A stretch of DNA of 64,000 nucleotides from Frankia sp. AgB1.9 (GCF_016786355.1 NZ_JADWYX010000019.1:39152-103151), one strand, 5' to 3'. Counted from the stretch's first letter, positions 37,900 to 46,817 are shown. Notes: a model not told the origin generated them from the letters alone. A program made the numbers and translations.

Positions 37900-40782
37900 T
37901 TATCCCGCCACCGGAGCGATCGGGCCGCCAGCCTCCACGACCGTCTCGGCTGCCGGCTCCGGCTCGGCGGTCGGCTCCGGCTCGGCGGCTGGCTCGCCCT
38001 GGGCCTCGCCGCTGAGCTTGCCCAGGTAGGCGGCGCGGACCGCCGGGTCACGCAGCACCTCGTCCGGCGAGCCCGACGCGATGACGCGGCCGAAGTCGAG
38101 CACCACCACGTGGTCGCAGGTCGCGGCCACCACGTCGATGTTGTGCTCGACCAGCAGTACGGCGGCCCCGGACTGCCGCGCGAGCAGCCGGAACAGCTCG
38201 CTGGCCGTGCGCCGCTCCGAACCGTTCAGTCCGGCGGCCGGCTCGTCGAGCAGCACCGCCGCCGGCCGCTGCGCGACCAGGCGGGCGATCGCCACCATCC
38301 GCCGGCGGCCCTGCGGCAGGTCGGCGACCACGGTGTCCAGCACGTCGTCGAGCCCGAGCAGCGTGACGGCGGCGGCCGCCGCGTCGGACAGCACCCCGCG
38401 GCGCGGCCAGAACAGGTCACGCACGTAGGCCAGCGGGCCCCGGCCGTCCAGGCCGGTGAGGACGTTCTCGCGGACCGACAGGTCGTCGAACAGCTCCAGG
38501 TTCTGGAACGTGCGCCCAAGGCCGTGGCGGGCGCGGGCCGGGGCCCGCAGCGCGCCGATGTCCCGTCCGAGCAGCTCGACGGATCCGCCGGAGGTCCTGG
38601 TGAAGCCCGTCACGGCGTCGATGAGGCTGGTCTTGCCGGCTCCGTTCGGCCCGATCACCCCGACCACGCGGCCGGCGACCAGCTCGAAGGACACCCCGTC
38701 GACGGCGACCGCTGTCCCATAGGTCACCCGGATGTCGCGGGCGACGAGAACCGTCTCGCCGGCGGGAACCGGGCAGCTCGGCTCGAAGGACACCGGGCCG
38801 CCGGGCGACGCGGCGGCGACGGCGCCCGCGTCGCCGGCCGCCGGTGCCGGACCGCGCCGGACAGCGCGGGCCACCAGCCGGACGACGGCGTCCTTGAGGG
38901 CGGCCTGGGCCGGGACGATGCCGCTCGGCGAGCGCACCATCGCGTCCAGCACGACGAGCCCGGTCGCGATCGAGAGCCACGCGTCGATCGAGTCGACGCT
39001 CAGCAGGTCGGAGATGGCGGTCGCGACGACACCGCCGACCGCGGTCGTCGCGGCGAACACCGCGCCGGCGACGAACCCGACGCCGCCGACGACCGTGAAG
39101 GCGAGCACCGAGATCGACCGGAAGACCCCGAAGTCGGTGAAGTCCGCTAGCTGGAACTGGAAGGCCGACAGCGCGCCCGCGAGCCCGGCGATGCCGGCCG
39201 AGATGGCGAAGGCGCCGAGCTTGGTGCCGGGCACCGACACGCCGAGAGCGGCCGCGCCCCGCTCGTTGGCCCGCACCGCGAGCAGCCGCCGCCCGGCCTC
39301 ACCGCGACGCAGGTTCAGCACCGCCAGGCCGCACAGGACGAAGGCCGCGATGCACACGTAGGCGAACCGGTCGGGATGCGCGGACGGGCTGAGGTCCAGG
39401 CCGAACAGGCTAGGGCGGTGGATGTGCAGCCCGTCGAGGCCGCCGGTCATCTTCGGCTGGCTGAGCACCAGGTTCTCGACCGCGAGGGACAGGCCCAGCG
39501 TGACGATCGCCAGGTTGACGCCGCGAACCCGCACCGCGGGAGCGCCGAAGACGACCCCTAGAAGCACGGCCGCCGCGGTGCCGACGATCAGGCAGACCAG
39601 GAACGGCAGGTGCAGGTCGCTGCTGGCCCGGGCGGCGGCGAACGACCCGAAGCCGGCGAGCGCCGCGCACGCGACGCTGATCTGCCCCGCATAGCCGGTG
39701 ACGACGACGACCGACAGGCCGAGCAGGCCGAACAGCGCGCTGTTGGTCATCGCCGCCGACCAGGACGGCGCGGCGAACAGCGGGATCGCCACTGCGGCGA
39801 GGACCCAGACCAGCCCGGTCACCGGGCGCAGCCGGCCGCTGCCCGCCCGCGGCAGGCGGCCACTCAGCGCCTCGCCCCGCCCGGGCATGGCCGCGCCGCC
39901 GAGGACCACGGTTACGATGATCACGGCGAACGGGACGGACGAGATGACGCCGTTGTTGATGCTGTAGCGACGCATCACCGACTCGGCGACACCGAGCGCG
40001 AGACCGATGCCGACCGTCGTCCACACGGCGTTGAACCGGCCGACGAGCGCCGCCGCCATCGCCGGGATCACCAGCAGGGTGAGCGCGTCCGGCGTCAGTC
40101 CGATCACCGGGATCAGCAGGATGCCGGCGAACGCGGCCATGGCGCCGCCGACGCCCCAGGTGATCAGGCCGGTGGGGTGCGGGGAGATGCCGATCCCGCT
40201 GGCGGCGGTCGGGTTCTCCCGCAGCGCGGTCGCGTTCATCCCGAGCTTCGTCCGCGAGAACATCAGCGACAGCCCGACGGCGAGCCCGATCGTGACGACC
40301 AGGATGGCGAGGGTGTCGTAGGTGATCAGACCGCCGAGAATCTTGATCTTGCCGCGGCCGAACAGCGGGGGCAGCAGGTGGGACTCGGTGCCGTACCGCT
40401 TCACGACCGCGCTCTGCAGCAGCAGCATGAGGCCGAGCGTGGCGACCACCTTGGCCATGTCGGGGACGTTGCGCAGCAGCCGGACCACGAGCAGGTAGAA
40501 CAGCAGCCCCAGCACCGCGCCGCTGGCCACGCCGATCAGCATCGCGGGCGCGACCGGCAGCGAGGCGATGGCGCCGCTGCTGGTGGTGCCGCCGTACAGG
40601 CCGGCGCCCTCGCTACCCGCGTGCAGGTCCCAGAAGACGTAGCTGCCGACCATGCCGATGGCGCCCTGGGCGAAGTTCAGGACGCCCGAGCCCCGGTAGA
40701 CGGCGACGACGCCAAGCGCGACGAGCGCGTACGCGCCGCCGCCGGCTAATCCGATCAGGGCGAACTGCCAAAGCTGCGACAA
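37900..40782 (-). CDS. Fused branched-chain-type ABC transporter: LivH permease, LivM permease and LivG ATPase in one chain
   Basis: 960 residues. Residues about 1-310 are a LivH-type permease (GGGAYALVALGVVAVYRGSGVLNFAQGAIGM region), about 317-620 a LivM-type permease (FGLLGLSVVVVTGYAGQISV region), and about 680-925 a LivG-type ATPase with Walker A GPNGAGKTS, signature LPQGRRRMVAIARL and Walker B AVLLDEPAAGL. The tail has AEPEP repeats. These are normally three genes. The start is TTG (40780-40782) behind GGGAGGAAG; longer readings enter the operator. The LivF ATPase is not in the window. The receptor at 22812 could serve it. An AGTGAG dyad lies 120 bp upstream. Confidence 0.9.
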   Translation of the reverse strand: MSQLWQFALIGLAGGGAYALVALGVVAVYRGSGVLNFAQGAIGMVGSYVFWDLHAGSEGAGLYGGTTSSGAIASLPVAPAMLIGVASGAVLGLLFYLLVVRLLRNVPDMAKVVATLGLMLLLQSAVVKRYGTESHLLPPLFGRGKIKILGGLITYDTLAILVVTIGLAVGLSLMFSRTKLGMNATALRENPTAASGIGISPHPTGLITWGVGGAMAAFAGILLIPVIGLTPDALTLLVIPAMAAALVGRFNAVWTTVGIGLALGVAESVMRRYSINNGVISSVPFAVIIVTVVLGGAAMPGRGEALSGRLPRAGSGRLRPVTGLVWVLAAVAIPLFAAPSWSAAMTNSALFGLLGLSVVVVTGYAGQISVACAALAGFGSFAAARASSDLHLPFLVCLIVGTAAAVLLGVVFGAPAVRVRGVNLAIVTLGLSLAVENLVLSQPKMTGGLDGLHIHRPSLFGLDLSPSAHPDRFAYVCIAAFVLCGLAVLNLRRGEAGRRLLAVRANERGAAALGVSVPGTKLGAFAISAGIAGLAGALSAFQFQLADFTDFGVFRSISVLAFTVVGGVGFVAGAVFAATTAVGGVVATAISDLLSVDSIDAWLSIATGLVVLDAMVRSPSGIVPAQAALKDAVVRLVARAVRRGPAPAAGDAGAVAAASPGGPVSFEPSCPVPAGETVLVARDIRVTYGTAVAVDGVSFELVAGRVVGVIGPNGAGKTSLIDAVTGFTRTSGGSVELLGRDIGALRAPARARHGLGRTFQNLELFDDLSVRENVLTGLDGRGPLAYVRDLFWPRRGVLSDAAAAAVTLLGLDDVLDTVVADLPQGRRRMVAIARLVAQRPAAVLLDEPAAGLNGSERRTASELFRLLARQSGAAVLLVEHNIDVVAATCDHVVVLDFGRVIASGSPDEVLRDPAVRAAYLGKLSGEAQGEPAAEPEPTAEPEPAAETVVEAGGPIAPVAG

Positions 40783-40902
40783 CGGTTCTTCCTCCCGGCG
40801 GCACCCCCGCCGCGGGCGGGGGAAGGCTGGTGCGGTGACCCGGCCAGGACCAGTGCCGGAGATCGCGGGACAGAGCGTAACCGTGGTCACAGGCCGCTCT
40901 CA

Positions 40903-40916
40903 AGTGAGTCCTCACT
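40903..40916. promoter_or_regulatory. AGTGAGTCCTCACT dyad upstream of the transporter gene
   Basis: Six of seven base pairs are complementary. It lies 120 bp upstream of the transporter start, in an AT-rich segment followed by CTAATTTATGA. Near-identical sites occur at 36868 and related ones at 40985 and 8552. Confidence 0.6.
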
Positions 40917-40984
40917 AATTTATGACCCGAAGCCAGGTCAGAGTGGCCCCGGTGGGCCGGCCGGCCGGCCAAACCGCGCAAGCT

Positions 40985-40998
40985 AGCGAGTACTCGCT
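40985..40998. promoter_or_regulatory. Perfect 14-bp palindrome AGCGAGTACTCGCT
   Basis: All seven pairs are complementary. It lies 53 bp upstream of the small-protein/aldehyde dehydrogenase/P450 operon and 82 bp from the 40903 site. The two sites probably place the divergent transporter and oxidation operons under one regulator. Confidence 0.65.
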
Positions 40999-41051
40999 CT
41001 GTAGTGTTACGTTCGGCTCGAAGCCCTGCCGGACCGCTGAGGGGACTCGTC

Positions 41052-41408
41052 ATGCCCAGAGGAATCATGGTCGTGCAGTCCAGCCCGGCGAGCCCGGAGC
41101 AGGACGCCGACTTCAACAAGTGGTACGACGAGGACCACCTCCCGGAGATGCTGTCCGTCGCCGGTTTCACGGCCGCGCGTCGCTACCGGCTGCGGGCCAC
41201 CGGCCCGATCAAGGCTCCCGAGTCCGTGCAGGGCTACCTGGCCGTCTATGAGGTCGAGGCCGAGGACCTGGACGCCGCCCTGGTCGCGATGCGGTCCCGG
41301 CCGCCGGGCACCGCCAGCGACGCGCTCTCCCTGAAGCCACCGCCCGTCGTCCTGTTCTATGAGCTGCTCAGCGAGGTCACGGCCTCGCCAGCCGAGGAAC
41401 CCGGGTGA
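41052..41408 (+). CDS. Small dimeric alpha/beta-barrel (EthD/Dabb-like) protein
   Basis: 118 residues. The start MPRGIMVVQSSPASPEQDADFNKWYDEDHLPEMLSVAGF, quoted here only as NKWYDEDHLPEML, and the strand PESVQGYLAVYEVEAEDLDAA are typical of ferredoxin-like stress-responsive or EthD-type proteins. The WYDEDH motif with its histidine is the conserved part of the family. Such proteins can be small isomerases or cyclases or be needed for P450 systems (EthD accompanies a P450). Here it is first in an operon with an aldehyde dehydrogenase (4-base GTGA overlap) and a P450. ATG at 41052 with GAGGGGA upstream. Confidence 0.7.
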   Translation: MPRGIMVVQSSPASPEQDADFNKWYDEDHLPEMLSVAGFTAARRYRLRATGPIKAPESVQGYLAVYEVEAEDLDAALVAMRSRPPGTASDALSLKPPPVVLFYELLSEVTASPAEEPG

Positions 41409-42913
41409 CGCCCGCCCTCACGGCATCCGTCCGACCGACGCCGGACTTCCTGAAGGCCGGTCCCAAGAAGCTGCTGATCGGCGGCGAGTGGGTCGACGCG
41501 GCCGGCGGGCGGAGGTTCACCAGCGTCAACCCGTCGACCGGCGCGACGATCGCCGAGCTCGCCGAGGGCGACGCCACCGACGTCGACCGGGCCGTCGCGG
41601 CGGCCCGGGCCGCTTTCGACGGCGGGCCCTGGCCGCGGCTGACCCCGCGCCACCGCCAGGACCTCCTGTGGGCGTTCGCCGACGCGGTCCAGCGCGACTT
41701 CGAGGAGCTGCGCCTGCTGGAGACGCTCGATATGGGCGTTCCGATCGGGCGCCCCCGGACGAAGGCGCGCACCTCCTGGGAAGCCAGCGTGCTGCGCTAC
41801 TTCGCCGGCTGGGCGACGAAGATCCAGGGTGAGACGATCCAGAACTCGCTGCCGGGGTCGGTCTTCACCTACACGCAGAAGGAGCCGGTCGGCGTCGTCG
41901 CGGCGATCGTGCCGTGGAACCGGCCGATCAGCAACGCCATCTGGAAGATCGCGCCGGTGCTCGCCACCGGCTGCACGATGGTGCTCAAGCCCTCCGAGGA
42001 GGCGAGCCTCGTCGCGATCCGCCTCGGTGAGCTGCTCGTCGAGATCGGGCTGCCGGCCGGTGTCGTCAACGTCGTCACCGGCCTCGGCGCCACCGTCGGC
42101 GCTGCCCTGGCGGAGCATCCGGGCGTCGACAAGGTCGCGTTCACCGGTTCGACGGCCGTCGGGCAGCAGATCATCCGGGCCTCGGCCGGCAACGTCAAAC
42201 GGGTCACGGTGGAGCTCGGCGGCAAGTCGCCGGACGTCGTGTTCGCCGACGCCGACCTGGACCGTGCCGTCCCCGGCGTCTCGATGGGCGTCTTCCTGAA
42301 CTCGGGCCAGATCTGCTGCGCGGGCAGCCGGGTGTACGTCGAACGGCCGGTCTACGACGAGTTCGTCGACCGGATGTCGACGTTCGCGGACGGCCTGCGG
42401 GTCGGCGACAGCCTGGACCCGGAAACCGTGATCGGGCCGGTCGTCTCGGCCCGCCAGCTCGACCGGGTGGTGGGCTACCTCGACCTGGGCAAGGCCGAAG
42501 GGGTCCGCACGACCGCGGGCGGGCGGCGGCTGGCCGACGGCGAGCTGGGTGACGGCTTCTTCGTCGCGCCGACGGTCTTCGCCGACGTCCGCGACGACAT
42601 GCGGGTCGCCCGCGAGGAGATCTTCGGCCCGGTCGCCTGCGTCCTGCCGTTCGACACCCTCGAAGAGGCGACGGCCCGGTCCAACGACAGCCCGTTCGGC
42701 CTGGCCGGCGGGGTGTGGACCCGCGACGTCGGCCGCGCGTTCCGGATGGCGAACGGCCTGCGGGTCGGCACCGTCTGGGTGAACACCATGCTGGACATGG
42801 ACCCGGCCGTGCCCTTCGGCGGCTACAAGACCAGCGGGTACGGCCGCGAGATGGGCCAGAGCTCGCTGGAGAGCTACCTCAACGTGAAATCGGTCTGGAT
42901 CAACACGGAGTGA
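41405..42913 (+). CDS. Aldehyde dehydrogenase (NAD(P)-dependent)
   Basis: 502 residues. PWNRPISN, FTGSTAVGQQI, VELGGKSPD with the general base, and GQICCAGSRVYV with the catalytic cysteine, are all present. GTG start at 41405 overlaps the upstream stop by 4 bases, so translation is coupled. It resembles betaine, phenylacetaldehyde or similar dehydrogenases but cannot be assigned. It may oxidise the aldehyde arising from the P450 product (next gene, 7 bp downstream). Confidence 0.93.
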   Translation: MTPALTASVRPTPDFLKAGPKKLLIGGEWVDAAGGRRFTSVNPSTGATIAELAEGDATDVDRAVAAARAAFDGGPWPRLTPRHRQDLLWAFADAVQRDFEELRLLETLDMGVPIGRPRTKARTSWEASVLRYFAGWATKIQGETIQNSLPGSVFTYTQKEPVGVVAAIVPWNRPISNAIWKIAPVLATGCTMVLKPSEEASLVAIRLGELLVEIGLPAGVVNVVTGLGATVGAALAEHPGVDKVAFTGSTAVGQQIIRASAGNVKRVTVELGGKSPDVVFADADLDRAVPGVSMGVFLNSGQICCAGSRVYVERPVYDEFVDRMSTFADGLRVGDSLDPETVIGPVVSARQLDRVVGYLDLGKAEGVRTTAGGRRLADGELGDGFFVAPTVFADVRDDMRVAREEIFGPVACVLPFDTLEEATARSNDSPFGLAGGVWTRDVGRAFRMANGLRVGTVWVNTMLDMDPAVPFGGYKTSGYGREMGQSSLESYLNVKSVWINTE

Positions 42914-42920
42914 TGAGCAG

Positions 42921-44204
42921 ATGGACACGACAGCGTCGACACCGGCCGCCGGCTTAACAGACGTGTCCGCCGCGGTGCCGCAGCGCCGGCTACCAGACGG
43001 CCGGATGCCGGACGAGTGGTGCCTGCGGGAGTTCGACCACGTCGCGCCGGAGCTCGCCCCGGTGCTGCCGGAGACGCTCAGCCGGATGCGGTCGCTCTGC
43101 CCGGTCGCGCACAGCGAGCTGCACGGCGGCTACTGGGTCGTTACGAAGTACGAGGACGTGCTGCGGGTCGCGCAGGACTGGGAGACGTTCACCTCGACCG
43201 ACGGCCTGAACATCCCGCCGAGCCGAGGCCACGTCCGCAACATCCCGGTCGAGGTGGACCCACCCGAGCAGCGCGTCTACAAGCGGCTGGTCAACCAGCA
43301 CCTGACGCCTCGGGCGATCGCACACTGGGAGGCACCGGTCCGGGCGCTGGTGACCCGGCTGCTCGACGACATGATCGAGCGCGGCTCGTGTGAGTTCATG
43401 GACGACTTCGCCCGGCCGTTCCCCAGCATCGCCTTCTTCGACCTCGCCCTGCACGCGCCGCGGGAGGACCTGGAGAAGGTCTCCCTGCTGGCGTCGGCCG
43501 CGTCGGTGCCGAACCATCCGCAGGCACGGGAGTGCTGGGCCGGGCTCTCCGCCTGGATCTCCGACCTCGTCGCGACCCGGCGGGCCGGCGAGCCCAAGGG
43601 TGACGTCGTCGACGCGATCCTCGCCGCCGAGTACGAGGGGCGCCCGCTGACCGAGGGCGAGACGACCGGCATCATCCAGCTGCTCATCCTCGGCGGGCTG
43701 GAGACCACCGCCGGGGCACTGGGCCTGATAATGTTGCGGTTCGCCGCGCAGCCGGAGATCCCCGCGCAGCTGCGGGCCGACCCCGCGCTGATCCCGACCG
43801 CGGTCGAGGAGCTGCTGCGCCTCGACTCGCCGTTCATCGCCGTCGCCCGCACCGCCACCCGCGACGTCGAGCTCGGCGGCCGCCAGATCGCCAAGGGCGA
43901 CAAGGTGCTCATGTACTGGGCGTCGGCGAACCACGACACGGCCGAGTTCCCGGGCGGCGAGCTGTTCGACGCCACCCGCTCCCCCAACCGTCACGTCGCC
44001 TTCGGCGCCGGGCCGCACCGCTGCCTGGGCTCCGCGGTCGCCCGGCTGAACCTGCGCGTCGCGCTGGAGGAGCTGACCCGCCGGCTGGACGACGTCCGGC
44101 TGGCCGACGGCGCCCAGGTGCACTTCCACAACACCCTCACCCGCGCCCCGCACAGCCTCCCGCTCACGTTCCGCCCCGGCTCCCGGCTCGGCCCCACCGA
44201 GTAA
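42921..44204 (+). CDS. Cytochrome P450
   Basis: 427 residues. The heme loop is FGAGPHRCLGS with the axial cysteine at about C368, the I-helix GGLETTAG has glutamate as the acid, and ExxR is in EELLRL. An N-terminal extension of about 20 residues precedes the usual start. ATG at 42921, 7 bp after the aldehyde dehydrogenase stop. It is the closest relative in this window of the P450 at 7247. It shares the operon with an EthD-like protein and an aldehyde dehydrogenase, behind the palindrome at 40985. Likely hydroxylates the pathway substrate; ferredoxin supply is unknown. Confidence 0.92.
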   Translation: MDTTASTPAAGLTDVSAAVPQRRLPDGRMPDEWCLREFDHVAPELAPVLPETLSRMRSLCPVAHSELHGGYWVVTKYEDVLRVAQDWETFTSTDGLNIPPSRGHVRNIPVEVDPPEQRVYKRLVNQHLTPRAIAHWEAPVRALVTRLLDDMIERGSCEFMDDFARPFPSIAFFDLALHAPREDLEKVSLLASAASVPNHPQARECWAGLSAWISDLVATRRAGEPKGDVVDAILAAEYEGRPLTEGETTGIIQLLILGGLETTAGALGLIMLRFAAQPEIPAQLRADPALIPTAVEELLRLDSPFIAVARTATRDVELGGRQIAKGDKVLMYWASANHDTAEFPGGELFDATRSPNRHVAFGAGPHRCLGSAVARLNLRVALEELTRRLDDVRLADGAQVHFHNTLTRAPHSLPLTFRPGSRLGPTE

Positions 44205-44238
44205 CCGGCCCGGGTCCGCCAAGGTCCACCCGTCGTCT

Positions 44239-44315
44239 TGATCGCTGTTTTCGTCCTCTGGTGGCTATGAAACAGGCCCCGCAACGACCACCCGAGGGCC
44301 AAAACAGCGATCATG
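44239..44315. repeat. 77-bp imperfect palindromic element, copy 2
   Basis: It begins TGATCGCTGTTTT and ends AAAACAGCGATCATG, with inner GTCCTCTGGTGG and CCACCCGAGGGCC. It aligns without gaps to the reverse complement of 17103-17179. It lies between the P450 stop (44204) and the convergent XRE regulator stop (44337) and could work as a terminator. Confidence 0.65.
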
Positions 44316-44336
44316 GCTGACCGCCGAGCGAGCCGG

Positions 44337-44972
44337 TCAGTTGTCGGTGGTCCGGGGCGTTGGGCGGGCGCGTAGGTGGAGGCGCTCGCCCTGTGGGCCG
44401 AAGAGGCTGAGGATCTCGGCTGGCTGCGCGGTCGGGTTCGCGAAGGCGTGTGGCACGTGCGTGTCGAACTCGGCGGCCTCGCCTGCGCCGAGCAGGAGGT
44501 CGTGCTCGCCAAGCAGCAGCCGCAGCCGGCCGGAGAGCACGTAGAGCCACTCGTAGCCCTCGTGGACCTGCGGCTGCGGCTCGCCCACCGGCCAGTGGGC
44601 CGGAATGAGCATCTTGAACGCCTGCAGCCCGCCGGGGCGGCGGGTCAGCGGCATGAACGTCATGCCGTTGCGCTGGAACGGGCGCGGATGAATCCGCGGG
44701 TCGGCGGTCGGCGGGTGACCGACGAGCTCGTCGAGCGGTACCTGATGGGCTCGGGCCAGCGGCAGCAACAGCTCCAAGGTGAGCTTCCGTTGCCCGGACT
44801 CCAGCCGTGACAGCGTGCTGACGGAGATGCCGGTCGCCTGGGACAGCTGCGGCAAGGTCACCTGGCGCTCATGCCGCAGCGCCCGCAGCCGCGGCCCCAC
44901 CGCCGCCAGCACGTCGTCGAGGGCGGGCTCGTCCCCGGCCTCGGACGTGTCGTCCAGTCGTTGGTCCACCAT
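44337..44972 (-). CDS. XRE-type regulator with C-terminal cupin domain
   Basis: 211 residues. Helix-turn-helix at about 28-80 (LRHERQVTLPQLSQATGISVSTLSRLESGQ, of which QATGISVSTLSRLE is the recognition part), then a cupin barrel at about 125-205 with HEGYEWLYVLSGRLRL and FDTHVPHAFANP. The domain order is that of PuuR/SutR-like regulators that bind a small ligand in the cupin. ATG at 44970-44972 lies eight bases from a perfect dyad, indicating autorepression. It is divergent from the thioredoxin-reductase-like/methyltransferase fusion, its probable target. Confidence 0.9.
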   Translation of the reverse strand: MVDQRLDDTSEAGDEPALDDVLAAVGPRLRALRHERQVTLPQLSQATGISVSTLSRLESGQRKLTLELLLPLARAHQVPLDELVGHPPTADPRIHPRPFQRNGMTFMPLTRRPGGLQAFKMLIPAHWPVGEPQPQVHEGYEWLYVLSGRLRLLLGEHDLLLGAGEAAEFDTHVPHAFANPTAQPAEILSLFGPQGERLHLRARPTPRTTDN

Positions 44973-44980
44973 GCCGCCAG

Positions 44981-44997
44981 TTTGCCATCTTGGCAAA
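44981..44997. promoter_or_regulatory. 17-bp dyad between XRE-cupin and oxidoreductase fusion genes
   Basis: TTTGCCA (44981-44987) and TGGCAAA (44991-44997) are perfect inverted arms around TCT. A further half-site-like TTTGTCAAA follows at 45002-45010. Position next to the XRE start suggests the operator of that regulator. Confidence 0.7.
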
Positions 44998-45107
44998 GCA
45001 ATTTGTCAAACTCGGCCACGCCGGTGCACTGTCGCCCCCGAGTGAACGAAGCACCAGCCCGCGGCCACGGACGGACCGGCCACGGGCAGCACGCACAGGA
45101 GGCAGGC

Positions 45108-46817
45108 ATGGCGATCGAGACAGCCGACCAGGTGAGCGGCAGCGACGGCTACGACGTGGTGGTCATCGGCGGCGGGGCGGCCGGGCTCTCGGGAGCGCTG
45201 ACGCTCGCCCGGGCGCGCCGGTCGGTTCTGGTGGTCGACGCGGGGGCGCCTCGCAACGCCCCCGCCGACGGCGTGCACAACTACCTCGGCCGCGAGGGCA
45301 CTCCCCCGGCCGACCTGCTGGCGGCAGGCCGCGCCGAGGTCGCCGGCTACGGGGGCCAGATCATGTCAGGGTCGGTCACCACGCTCGCGCGGATCGACGG
45401 CGCCGACCTCTCGCCGGCTGGTGGCCCGAGGTTCGAGGTCGGGCTGGCGGACGGCCGGACCTTGCTGGCCCGCCGGCTGCTCGTGGCGACCGGCCTCGTA
45501 GACGAGCTTCCCGACGTGCCCGGTCTGGCCGATCGGTGGGGGCGCGACGTGGTGCACTGCCCGTACTGCCACGGCTGGGAGCTGCGCGACCAGCCGGTCG
45601 GCATCCTGGCCACCGGGCCGTTGGCCGTCCATCAGGCCCTGCTGTGGCGGCAGCTGACCGCCGACGTCGTCCTGTTCCGGCACACCTCGCCGCCGCTCGG
45701 CGACGAGCAGGCCGAACAGCTCGCGGCGCGCGGGATCCGGGTCGTCGACGGCGAGGTCGCCGGGCTGGAGGTCACCGACGACCGGCTCACCGGCGTGCGG
45801 TTGCGCTCCGGTGAGGTCGTCGCACGCCGGGCCGTCGCCGTCGGGACCAGGATGGTGAGCCGGGCCGACCTGCTCGCGCCGCTGGGCCTGGCGCCCGTCG
45901 AGCTGCGGCTCGGCGAGTTCGTCATCGGCTCCCAGATCGAGGCGGACCCGATGGGCGCGACCGCCGTGCCCGGCGTGTGGGTCGCGGGCAACGTCGCCAG
46001 CGCCCAGGCCCAGGTCCTGGTGTCCGCCGCCGCCGGTCTCACCGCCGGTGCCGCGATCAACATGGACCTGGTCACCGAGGACACCCGGGTGGCGCTCGAC
46101 GCCCACCGTGCCCACCGGCAGGACCTGGTCTTCGGCCCGGACGCCTGGGACGCTCGGCACCGGGCTCGCGCCGAGGCGCACCCGGGGCCCGACCGGCCCA
46201 ACCCGGTGCTGGTCGAGCAGATCGCGGCCCTCCCTGCCGGGACAGTCCTCGACGCGGGAGCGGGCACTGGCGCGGACGCGGGCTGGCTGGCCGACCGCGG
46301 CTGGAAGGTCACCGCCGTCGACCTCTCACCCGCCGCGCTGGAGGCCGCCGCTCGCCACGCCGACCGTCAGGGCCACGGCATCACCTGGCGACGGGCCGAT
46401 CTGGCGACCGAGCCGGCCCCGGGAACGTTCGACCTGGTCGTCTCCCACTACCTGTGCCTCCCGCCGGGACCGCGCCGCGCCCTGTTCGCGAACCTGGCGG
46501 CGGCCGTCGCTGCGGGCGGCACGCTCCTGCTCGTCGGCCACGCCCCTGCCGAAGGCACCAGCGCGCCCGCGCAGGCTGGTGCCGGCCACGGGCACGGCGA
46601 CCGGCATGGCGATCGTCGTCCGGGCGCGCCCGATCCGCACCTGGCCGAGGTGGCCTGGAGCGCTCCCGAGGTCGCCGCCACCCTGGGCCCCGACTGGATC
46701 ATCGAGATCGCCGAGACCCGTCCGTTCAGGGCTCACGAGCACCATGGCGCGGCGACGCATGACTCGGTCCTGCGCGCCCGCCGCGGCCCGGCCGCGGCAG
46801 CACTCGCCGACGGTTGA
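45108..46817 (+). CDS. Thioredoxin reductase-like FAD oxidoreductase fused to a SAM-dependent methyltransferase
   Basis: 569 residues. Residues about 13-330 are a thioredoxin-reductase-like protein with GGGAAGLSGAL (FAD) and the redox pair C151/C154 in CPYCHGWE, then GVWVAGNVAS near the end of the FAD domain. Residues about 360-569 are a class I methyltransferase with motif I VLDAGAGTGADAGWL, DLSPAALEAA and DLVVSHYLCL. Histidine-rich GHGHGDRHGDR occurs at about 490. ATG at 45108 behind AGGAGG. The start of the coding frame is preceded by the XRE dyad. A role in small-thiol, metal or metalloid stress, with methylation, is plausible but unproven. Confidence 0.87.
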   Translation: MAIETADQVSGSDGYDVVVIGGGAAGLSGALTLARARRSVLVVDAGAPRNAPADGVHNYLGREGTPPADLLAAGRAEVAGYGGQIMSGSVTTLARIDGADLSPAGGPRFEVGLADGRTLLARRLLVATGLVDELPDVPGLADRWGRDVVHCPYCHGWELRDQPVGILATGPLAVHQALLWRQLTADVVLFRHTSPPLGDEQAEQLAARGIRVVDGEVAGLEVTDDRLTGVRLRSGEVVARRAVAVGTRMVSRADLLAPLGLAPVELRLGEFVIGSQIEADPMGATAVPGVWVAGNVASAQAQVLVSAAAGLTAGAAINMDLVTEDTRVALDAHRAHRQDLVFGPDAWDARHRARAEAHPGPDRPNPVLVEQIAALPAGTVLDAGAGTGADAGWLADRGWKVTAVDLSPAALEAAARHADRQGHGITWRRADLATEPAPGTFDLVVSHYLCLPPGPRRALFANLAAAVAAGGTLLLVGHAPAEGTSAPAQAGAGHGHGDRHGDRRPGAPDPHLAEVAWSAPEVAATLGPDWIIEIAETRPFRAHEHHGAATHDSVLRARRGPAAAALADG

